Both the position numbers and the translations under genes were made by a program. Source: Clostridia bacterium (lineage in GTDB: Bacteria > Bacillota > Clostridia > Oscillospirales > CAG-272). From it: DNA of 5,542 bases. Positions 1 to 5,542 of this stretch are shown one piece after another. Within the stretch, counting starts at the first letter, position 1. Each line of letters begins with the position of its first letter. The notes under the pieces were generated by a model, which saw nothing but the letters and a program-made list of their open reading frames with translations, was not told the origin of the DNA and searched no databases. The stretch is taken from contig JAFYBI010000204.1 in NCBI GenBank assembly GCA_017540285.1, positions 1 through 5,542 on the forward strand, given 5' to 3'.

Positions 1-1251
1 GTCGCATCCGTCCGCGCGGTAGAGAGGCGCGCCCTTTTCCGCGAGCGGCACGACGGCGATACGGAACCGCACCTTCGGCATATCGAGGAACCGCAGCGAT
101 CCGAGGATCTCGGCGGAGAGCTTTTCGGCGGCTGCCATCCGTTTGGCGCGGAGCCGGAGCGCGGCGTCGTTCGCGCGGGTCATTTCCCCGGCGAGGCGTT
201 TTTCGAGCTCGGCAAGCCGGAAATCCCCGTCCTCGAGGTCCGCGATCTTCTGCCCGATCTCCGCCCTCTTGGCCTTCACCTCCGCGATCGTCGTGCCGTA
301 TTTGCGTTCGAGCTTTTCGATCAGAGCGAGGCGCGCTTCGATCTGCGTCAGCTTTTCCGCGGGATCGCCGACGTCTTCGTCGAGGGCGTCGCGCACCCGT
401 TCGGCGATGTCAAGGATCTCGTAGCGGTAATTCGCGAGGCGCGCGGCCATTTCGTCCGCTCCTTCGACGGCCTCGCCGAGCTGGGTGAGCGCGTTTTCCG
501 CCCGCTCGATGAGATACGCGGCCGTCGCGCCTTTTTCGCTCTCCGCGAGCGCTTTGACGACGACGCCGGCGTATTTCGTCACCTTTTCGAGGCTCTTCAG
601 CTTCGTACGCAGGCGGATGAGCCGCTCCTCCTCGTCGTCCGCCGTGAGCCGCGCCGCGTCGATCTCCTTCTTCTGATACCGGAGGATATCGAGCAGCATC
701 TCCCGCTGGCTCATGGCCTCGCGCTGGGCGGCGATCTGCGCCTTCACCTCCGTCAGGGCGGCATAGGCCTCGGCGTAATCCGCGCGCTCTTCCCCGTCGT
801 CGGCGAAGGCGTCGAGCAGGGCCGTGTAGGTCGACTTGTCGGCGAAATCGCTCCGCTCGCTCTGCGTCTGGATGCTCATGAGGATCGGGGCGGCTTCCTT
901 CAGGGCGGAGAGCGACGCCGCGCGGCGGTTGATCTTGACCGTCGAGCGTCCGTCCGCGGTGATCGTGCGCATGAGGGAGATCTCCCCGTTCTCATCCGGC
1001 GGATACCCGAGCGCGTCGAGTCGTTCGGCCGTCGACGGCGTGCAGGAGAAGACCGCCGAAACCGTCGCGCGCTCTTCCCCGGTCCGGAGAAGCTCCCGGC
1101 CGTTTTTCGCGCCGCAAAGGAGGAGCAGGCTGTCGATCAGGATCGATTTCCCCGCTCCGGTGCGCCCGGTGATGACGGTAAAGCCCTCGCCGAAGGAGAT
1201 GTCCAGCTGACGCGCGACGGCGATGTTTTCGATTGACAGGCTCGAGAGCAT
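1..1251 (-). CDS. recN: DNA repair protein RecN (3' part outside window)
   Basis: SMC-like ATPase that acts early in recombinational repair of double-strand breaks. I translated 417 continuous codons from the ATG at 1251 to the window edge with no stop. The N-terminus MLSSLSIENIAV is the classical RecN start. Walker A is GRTGAGKS (29-36), with Arg where Glu is usual. The block normally reading IHGQHE is IQTQSE (127-132), keeping the presumed Q-loop glutamine. Next come LRYQKKEI (190-197), two helical arms (about 140-220 and 235-375) including the LALIEKLERKYG block (about 307-319), and LRFLDMPKVRF (386-396). The window ends just before the segment leading to the ABC signature and Walker B. 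The family is about 550-570 residues, so about 140-150 are missing off the edge; this is a window limit, not a broken gene. It starts 3 bases after argR with no clear Shine-Dalgarno sequence. Confidence 0.95.
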   Translation of the reverse strand, partial: MLSSLSIENIAVARQLDISFGEGFTVITGRTGAGKSILIDSLLLLCGAKNGRELLRTGEERATVSAVFSCTPSTAERLDALGYPPDENGEISLMRTITADGRSTVKINRRAASLSALKEAAPILMSIQTQSERSDFADKSTYTALLDAFADDGEERADYAEAYAALTEVKAQIAAQREAMSQREMLLDILRYQKKEIDAARLTADDEEERLIRLRTKLKSLEKVTKYAGVVVKALAESEKGATAAYLIERAENALTQLGEAVEGADEMAARLANYRYEILDIAERVRDALDEDVGDPAEKLTQIEARLALIEKLERKYGTTIAEVKAKRAEIGQKIADLEDGDFRLAELEKRLAGEMTRANDAALRLRAKRMAAAEKLSAEILGSLRFLDMPKVRFRIAVVPLAEKGAPLYRADGCD

Positions 1252-1254
1252 GAC

Positions 1255-1707
1255 TTACGAATTGATGAGCTTGGTGATCCGGTGCGCGATGACCGCCGCC
1301 GCGTCGGGATCCCGGCAGATGATGATGATGCAGTCGTCGCCCGCCACGCAGCCGAGGATATCCGCCTCGTGCAGGGTGTCCACGCCCGCCGCCACCGCGT
1401 TCGCCATGCCCGCGTAGGTCTTGATGACGATCGCGTTCATCGAATAGTCGACGCCCTTGACCGAGGAGGCCAGCGCGCGGCTGTACACATGCTGGTTTTC
1501 CGTCGCGTTGTTCTTCGGGACCACGTATTTGTAGGTCCCCATGTCGGACATCTGCTTGAGGAGCTTCAGCTCGCGGATGTCGCGGGAGACCGTCGCCTGC
1601 GTGACTTCAAATCCGGCGAGCTTGAGCTTTTCGATGAGTTCTTCCTGCGTCTCGATGTTGTAGTTTTCGATGATTTCGAGGATCTTGTTGTGTCTCTTGA
1701 CTTTCAT
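1255..1707 (-). CDS. argR: Arginine repressor (ArgR/AhrC family)
   Basis: Arginine-responsive hexameric DNA-binding regulator that represses arginine biosynthesis genes and, in some Firmicutes, activates catabolic ones. The 150-residue protein has normal family length. The N-terminal winged helix-turn-helix (about 1-68) includes the recognition segment ATVSRDIRELKLLK (38-51). The C-terminal oligomerisation and arginine-binding domain (about 80-150) contains YAGMANAVAAGVD (98-110) and LGCVAGDDCIIIICR (118-132). The Asp-Asp pair (124-125) that contacts arginine is present, but both flanking positions usually occupied by Thr are Cys (120 and 126). The start is ATG at 1707 with AAAGGA seven bases upstream. 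The protein is richer in Lys, Asn and Ile than its neighbours, though its codons still mostly end in G or C, so transfer is not indicated. It sits next to recN, as in B. subtilis (ahrC-recN) and Clostridia. No operator was seen, so autoregulation cannot be judged. Confidence 0.96.
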   Translation of the reverse strand: MKVKRHNKILEIIENYNIETQEELIEKLKLAGFEVTQATVSRDIRELKLLKQMSDMGTYKYVVPKNNATENQHVYSRALASSVKGVDYSMNAIVIKTYAGMANAVAAGVDTLHEADILGCVAGDDCIIIICRDPDAAAVIAHRITKLINS

Positions 1708-1764
1708 GATGGATTCCTTTCAGACCGCGGGGCGAACCCGGCGGGAAATATGGGTCGGATGGAG
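1708..1764 (-). other. 57-base nadK-argR spacer with a short imperfect hairpin
   Basis: This is the longest non-coding stretch in the window. Bases 1725-1744 can pair as a seven-base-pair G+C stem with one bulged base around the pentaloop at 1732-1736. No run of T follows it on the transcribed strand, so it is not a recognisable intrinsic terminator. I see no convincing ARG box. The hairpin may be chance in a G+C-rich sequence or may affect messenger stability. Confidence 0.3.
1715..1720 (-). promoter_or_regulatory. Ribosome binding site for argR
   Basis: AAAGGA lies seven bases before the argR ATG. A good independent site fits the wider spacer here and suggests that argR, unlike recN, need not rely on coupled translation. 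Confidence 0.75.
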
Positions 1765-2619
<855 letters not shown>

Positions 2620-2632
2620 AATCCATTCCGTT

Positions 2633-3406
2633 TTATGCCTGTACGGCTTCTGCCGTCTCCCGTTCTCCGACGGTGCGGGGGACGCCGCGTTTCGCGTAAA
2701 CGAGAAATTCCGTATTGCCGTCTCCGCCGCGCACGGGGGATTTCATCAGTCCGACGGCGCCCAGTCCCACCGCGTCGAGCGAGGCGAGGACCTTGCGGAT
2801 GGCCATGGTGTGCTGCTTTTTGTCCCGCACGATGCCGCCGCCTCCGAGCGCGTCCCGTCCGCATTCAAACTGCGGCTTGACGAGCCCGACGTACCCGGCG
2901 TCCGGCGTCATCACCGTGACGAGCGCGGGGAGCACCAGCGTCTGCGAGATGAAGGAGAGATCGAGGACCGCGAGCGAGACGGGCTCCGGGATGACGGCCG
3001 GAGACAGGGCGCGCGCGTTGACGCCTTCGCAGTTCACCACGCGGGGATCCTCTCTCAGCGTCAGGTCGAGCTGATCGTGTCCGGCGTCGACCGCCCAGAC
3101 CTTCGCGGCGCCGCGCCGGAGCAGACAGTCGGTAAAGCCCCCGGTCGACGCGCCGATGTCCGCGCAGACGAGGCCCTCGGGATCGATGCCGAAGCGGTCG
3201 AGAGCACCCTCGAGCTTCATGCCGCCGCGTCCGACGAAGGGATGCTCCTCCCCGGTGAGAACGACGGCGTCCTTCTCCGAGACGTCGTGCGACGGCTTTG
3301 TGACGGGCTCGCCGTTGACCGTGACGAAGCCCCCCGCGATGAGGGACTGCGCGCGGGTCCTGCTCTTCGCGAGACCGAGCTCCGTGAGGCGCAGATCGAG
3401 TCTCAT
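2633..3406 (-). CDS. tlyA: TlyA family rRNA (cytidine-2'-O)-methyltransferase
   Basis: SAM-dependent RNA methyltransferase. The mycobacterial TlyA methylates cytidine 2'-hydroxyls in 16S and 23S rRNA and makes ribosomes sensitive to capreomycin; the same role here is inferred. The 257-residue protein has an N-terminal S4 RNA-binding domain (about 1-60), the FVGRGGMKLEGAL linker (57-69) and a Rossmann-fold methyltransferase domain with ADIGASTGGFTDCLL (82-96), LDLSFIS (148-154), LVKPQFE (175-181) and SPVRGGDGNTEFLV (223-236). Lys64, Asp149, Lys177 and Glu233 sit at a constant five-residue offset from the K69-D154-K182-E238 tetrad that I recall for M. tuberculosis TlyA, so catalysis is probably intact. 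AVDAGHDQL (105-113) differs from the usual VDVGYGQL. The start is ATG at 3406: it overlaps the ispA stop, has AGGCGG five bases upstream, and begins the S4 domain directly. The frame stays open upstream, but that part lies antiparallel to nothing and out of frame within ispA, so it is not coding. Confidence 0.95.
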   Translation of the reverse strand: MRLDLRLTELGLAKSRTRAQSLIAGGFVTVNGEPVTKPSHDVSEKDAVVLTGEEHPFVGRGGMKLEGALDRFGIDPEGLVCADIGASTGGFTDCLLRRGAAKVWAVDAGHDQLDLTLREDPRVVNCEGVNARALSPAVIPEPVSLAVLDLSFISQTLVLPALVTVMTPDAGYVGLVKPQFECGRDALGGGGIVRDKKQHTMAIRKVLASLDAVGLGAVGLMKSPVRGGDGNTEFLVYAKRGVPRTVGERETAEAVQA

Positions 3407-4293
3407 TTGTTCCGCCTGCTGAGCCAGAGGGCGAGATCGGCGAGCGCTTCGGATCCCGCAAAGCCCGCGACGGCTTCCCGCGCCTCGCGCACCAGTCCGG
3501 CCTCCGTCTGCCGCGCCTCGTCGAGGGTCATGAACGCGAGGGCGGTCTTCTTGCCGTTCTTCTCGTCGCTCCCCACCTGCTTGCCGAGGGTTTCGGTGTC
3601 GCTCGTCACGTCGAGGATGTCGTCGTGGATCTGGAAGCCAAGCCCAACGGCGTTCGCGTACGCGGTGATCCCGGAGATCACGGCGGGGTCGGCCTCGTCC
3701 GTCGCCGCGTAGTATCCGAGGAGGCACGCGGCCCGGATCAGAGCGGACGTCTTGCCGTCGATCATGGCTTTGAGCTCGCCCCAGTCCTTCATCTCCGCCG
3801 CCATGTCGAGGGTCTGGCCGCCGACCATGCCGCGGGGACCGGCTTCCGCCGCCAGGGTCTTCACGGCGAGGCGCACGGACTGGGCGCTGACAAGTCCGTT
3901 CGACGCGGCGCATTCAAAGGCGTAGGTCAGGAGCGCGTCGCCCGCGAGGAGCGCCTCCGCCTCGCCGAACGCGACGTGGCACGAAGGCTTGCCCCGGCGC
4001 AGGTCATCGTCGTCCATGCAGGGGAGATCGTCGTGGATCAGCGAATACGCGTGGACGCATTCGAGCGCGCAGGCAAACGGGAGGGCCGCCCGCGTCTCCC
4101 CGCCGAAGAGACGGCAGAATTCGAGCACGAGAAAGGCCCGGATGCGCTTTCCCCCGCCGAGGGTCGAATAGCGCATGGCTTCCGCGACGGCGGTGTTTCC
4201 GGTATACTGCTCGCCGAGCGCGTCTTCCAGCGCGTTCTCCGCGAGGCACGCCGCCGTTTTCAGCGCGGCTTCGATGTTGGTTCTGTATGCCAC
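3403..4293 (-). CDS. ispA: Farnesyl diphosphate synthase (polyprenyl synthetase family)
   Basis: Condenses dimethylallyl diphosphate with two isopentenyl diphosphates, via geranyl diphosphate, to make farnesyl diphosphate, the precursor of undecaprenyl carrier lipids and other isoprenoids; cytoplasmic and Mg-dependent. The 296-residue protein has normal family length. Seen in order: GGGKRIR (46-52, diphosphate binding); the first Asp-rich motif DDLPCMD within HDDLPCMDDDDLRRGKPS (87-104), with the two-residue insertion typical of bacterial (type II) FPP synthases; GGQ (158-160); KT (181-182); and the second Asp-rich motif DDILD (224-228) followed by a lysine-rich segment. HAYSLIHDD just before the first motif matches short-chain FPP synthases, which favours C15 over longer products. 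The start is GTG at 4293, with GGGAGG six bases upstream; no better in-frame start lies between it and the xseB stop 13 bases away. It overlaps tlyA as ATGA. Confidence 0.96.
   Translation of the reverse strand: MAYRTNIEAALKTAACLAENALEDALGEQYTGNTAVAEAMRYSTLGGGKRIRAFLVLEFCRLFGGETRAALPFACALECVHAYSLIHDDLPCMDDDDLRRGKPSCHVAFGEAEALLAGDALLTYAFECAASNGLVSAQSVRLAVKTLAAEAGPRGMVGGQTLDMAAEMKDWGELKAMIDGKTSALIRAACLLGYYAATDEADPAVISGITAYANAVGLGFQIHDDILDVTSDTETLGKQVGSDEKNGKKTALAFMTLDEARQTEAGLVREAREAVAGFAGSEALADLALWLSRRNK
3412..3417 (-). promoter_or_regulatory. Ribosome binding site for tlyA
   Basis: AGGCGG inside the 3' end of ispA lies five bases before the tlyA ATG. It supports this start over the long upstream extension of the same open frame. 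Confidence 0.6.
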
Positions 4294-4299
4294 CGGATG

Positions 4300-4305
4300 C
4301 CTCCC
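4300..4305 (-). promoter_or_regulatory. Ribosome binding site fixing the GTG start of ispA
   Basis: GGGAGG lies six bases before the GTG at 4291-4293, in the 13-base gap after the xseB stop. This strong site is the main reason to accept the non-ATG start. Confidence 0.82.
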
Positions 4306-4306
4306 G

Positions 4307-4591
4307 TCAGGTCATGGGCGGCATGTCGCGCTCTTCCGCGGTGCCGTCCGGGTTCGGGATCAACAGCTTCACCTTCTGCTCCGCCGTGTCGAGGCGCGCA
4401 TTGCAGAGCTTCACGAGCCCGACGCCCTCCTCGAAGAGCGCGAGGGATTCGTCGAGCGGCGCGGAGCCGGATTCGAGGGCGCGCACGATCTCCTCGAGCC
4501 GGGCGAGCGCCTCCTCGAAGGTCATGGCCGCCTTCCCCTCTTCTTTGCTTTCAACGGCTTCCGCTGCTGCTTCTTCTTTTACTTTCTTCAT
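4307..4591 (-). CDS. xseB: Exodeoxyribonuclease VII small subunit
   Basis: Non-catalytic small subunit of exonuclease VII; several copies bind the helical arm of XseA and are needed for activity. The 94-residue product contains the family core MTFEEALARLEEIVRALESG (23-42), then PLDESLALFEEGVGLVKLCNARLDTAEQKV (about 45-74), which forms a helical hairpin, and a short polar tail. Residues 1-22 are a lysine/glutamate/alanine-rich extension with no family match that I recognise, written in A-richer codons than the rest of the operon. I chose the ATG at 4591 because it overlaps the xseA stop as ATGA and has AAGGAGG seven bases upstream. A second in-frame ATG at 4525 (residue 23) has its own purine-rich site and would give a 72-residue protein, closer to the usual 70-80 residues. 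Either or both starts could be used. Confidence 0.95.
   Translation of the reverse strand: MKKVKEEAAAEAVESKEEGKAAMTFEEALARLEEIVRALESGSAPLDESLALFEEGVGLVKLCNARLDTAEQKVKLLIPNPDGTAEERDMPPMT
4531..4540 (-). promoter_or_regulatory. Possible internal ribosome binding site within xseB
   Basis: GAGGGGAAGG lies five bases before an in-frame ATG (4523-4525) that begins exactly at the conserved XseB core (MTFEEAL). It also encodes Glu-Glu-Gly-Lys in the longer reading, so the purine run may be incidental. It is listed because it could decide between the 94-residue and 72-residue forms. Confidence 0.4.
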
Positions 4592-5542
4592 CGTGTTTCC
4601 TCCTTCACCTCGTCGACCGTGCAGACGGCTTCTCCGCCGACGGTCCGGACCGTGACGCGCTCTCCCTCGCACATATCGCCGAGCGAACGCACGAGCGCGC
4701 CGTCCGATCGGTAAACCGCGGCATAGCCCCTCGACAGGGTCGCCAGCGGGTCGAGCGCGGACAGCTTTCCGGCAGTCTGGGCGAGCGCCGCCTTTCGCAC
4801 GGCGACCCGATCCGCTTCCGCGCGGCGCAGCCGATCCGCAAAGGAATCGAGGAGCATCCTCCTCTCGTCCACCGCGCTCATCGGGCTGCGGAGCGCGCGG
4901 GATGAGGCAAGCGCGTCGAGCTTCCGGCGGTCTGCGCGCACCTGCGCGGCAAGGATCCCCGCCTCCCGGGCGATGAGACTCGCCATGTGCCGTTTCAGCT
5001 CCGCCGCATCGGGGACGGCAAGCTCCGCCGCCGCAGACGGGGTAGGCGCACGGACGTCGGCGACGAAATCGCAGATCGTGAAGTCCGTCTCATGGCCGAC
5101 CGCCGAGATCACCGGGATCCGGGAGGCCGCCACGGCCCGCGCGAGCGTTTCGTCGTTGAACGCCCACAGATCCTCAAGCGATCCACCGCCCCGCCCGATG
5201 ATGAGCACGTCGGCGGAATCGGTCCGGTTGAAGTAGGCGAGCCCCGCGATGAGCTGCTCCGGCGCATCCGCTCCCTGCACGAGCGCGGGATAGAGCGTGA
5301 TCCCGGTCATGGGGAACCGACGCCGGGTCACGTTGATGATGTCCCGGATCACCGCGCCCGTCGGGCTGGTGACGACCCCGATGCGGGCGGGGATCTTCGG
5401 CAGCGGGCGCTTTCGGGCGGGTGAGAAAAGTCCCTCCGCCTCGAGCTTGTTTTTCAGCTGTTCAAAGGCGATCCAGAGCGCGCCGACGCCGTCCGGCTCC
5501 ATCGTGTCGCAGTAGAGCTGGTACACGCCGTCGCGCACGAAC
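4588..5542 (-). CDS. xseA: Exodeoxyribonuclease VII large subunit (5' end outside window)
   Basis: Catalytic subunit of exonuclease VII, a cytoplasmic nuclease that degrades single-stranded DNA to oligonucleotides from either end and works with several XseB copies. Visible are 317 complete codons and a TGA stop. Counting from the GTG codon at 5538, conserved family blocks are GVVTSPTGAVIRDI (about 54-67), GRGGGSLEDLWAFN (115-128) and VGHETDFTICDFVADVRAPTPSAA (147-170). A long helical arginine/alanine-rich region (about 178-260), the expected coiled-coil arm that binds XseB, comes next, and then the C-terminal RGYA block (270-273). The family is usually about 400-450 residues, so roughly 80-100 N-terminal residues, mostly the OB-fold, lie beyond the window edge. 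The GTG at 5538 is internal and not the start, because the frame stays open to the edge with family-like sequence. The stop overlaps the xseB start as ATGA. Identity is secure; the gene looks intact where visible. Confidence 0.97.
   Translation of the reverse strand, partial: FVRDGVYQLYCDTMEPDGVGALWIAFEQLKNKLEAEGLFSPARKRPLPKIPARIGVVTSPTGAVIRDIINVTRRRFPMTGITLYPALVQGADAPEQLIAGLAYFNRTDSADVLIIGRGGGSLEDLWAFNDETLARAVAASRIPVISAVGHETDFTICDFVADVRAPTPSAAAELAVPDAAELKRHMASLIAREAGILAAQVRADRRKLDALASSRALRSPMSAVDERRMLLDSFADRLRRAEADRVAVRKAALAQTAGKLSALDPLATLSRGYAAVYRSDGALVRSLGDMCEGERVTVRTVGGEAVCTVDEVKEETR
4599..4605 (-). promoter_or_regulatory. Ribosome binding site for xseB
   Basis: AAGGAGG, a near-perfect Shine-Dalgarno sequence inside the 3' end of xseA, lies seven bases before the ATG at 4591. 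It supports the upstream xseB start and coupled translation of the two exonuclease VII subunits. Confidence 0.85.

Noticed and set aside
1318..1330. GATGATGATGATG trinucleotide run
   Set aside because: It simply encodes the four consecutive isoleucines of the conserved ArgR beta-strand (IIII at 127-130). It is too short to suggest repeat-based phase variation and would not shift the frame.
3407..3913. Upstream extension of the tlyA reading frame to a start at 3913
   Set aside because: The extra 169 residues lie inside ispA in another frame and are Arg/Gly/Pro-rich without homology. The TlyA S4 domain begins at the ATG at 3406, which has a binding site and the ATGA overlap.
3625..4905. Open frame of 426 codons on the plus strand across ispA, xseB and xseA
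   Set aside because: It has Arg/Ala-rich shadow composition, runs antisense across three confirmed genes, and contains a Leu/Ser run that is only the complement of the Lys/Glu-rich xseB start.
5536..5538. GTG at 5538 as the xseA start
   Set aside because: The frame remains open to the window edge with XseA-like sequence, and the remaining product would lack the family's N-terminal OB-fold, so the true start is outside.

Overview
This window is a compact block of housekeeping genes, all read from the minus strand, in a G+C-rich genome. In transcription order (right to left) they are: xseA (3' part), xseB, ispA, tlyA, nadK, argR and recN (5' part). Both end genes run off the window. This order matches the xseA-xseB-ispA-(dxs)-tlyA-nadK-argR-recN cluster known from Clostridia and other Firmicutes. 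With the G/C-ending codons, this points to a G+C-rich clostridial lineage, perhaps Oscillospiraceae-like or Christensenella-like. The lineage is inferred from gene order and protein motifs, not from a database match.

Right part (4588-5542): the large catalytic subunit of exonuclease VII, missing its N-terminus. Its stop overlaps the xseB start (ATGA). The small subunit XseB (4307-4591) follows, with a charged N-terminal extension and a second plausible start. Then come a GTG-started farnesyl-diphosphate synthase, IspA (3403-4293), and the TlyA-type rRNA 2'-O-methyltransferase (2633-3406), joined by another ATGA overlap. NAD kinase (1765-2619) begins 13 bases after tlyA. A 57-base gap, the longest non-coding stretch here, separates nadK from the arginine repressor ArgR (1255-1707). 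RecN (1-1251) begins 3 bases after argR and is cut before its C-terminal ATPase half.

The spacing suggests one long transcription unit. Its products cover DNA repair (ExoVII, RecN), isoprenoid chain building (IspA), ribosome modification (TlyA), NADP supply (NadK) and arginine-responsive regulation (ArgR). The genes are linked by conserved co-transcription rather than one pathway. No mobile element, tRNA, rRNA, CRISPR array or clear terminator was seen, and no gene-free stretch reaches 300 bases.

I found no previously undescribed system. The points worth a second look are the absence of dxs between ispA and tlyA, an alternative start in xseB, unusual residues in conserved RecN motifs, and smaller substitutions in ArgR and TlyA. 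Long open frames on the plus strand are shadows of the real genes.
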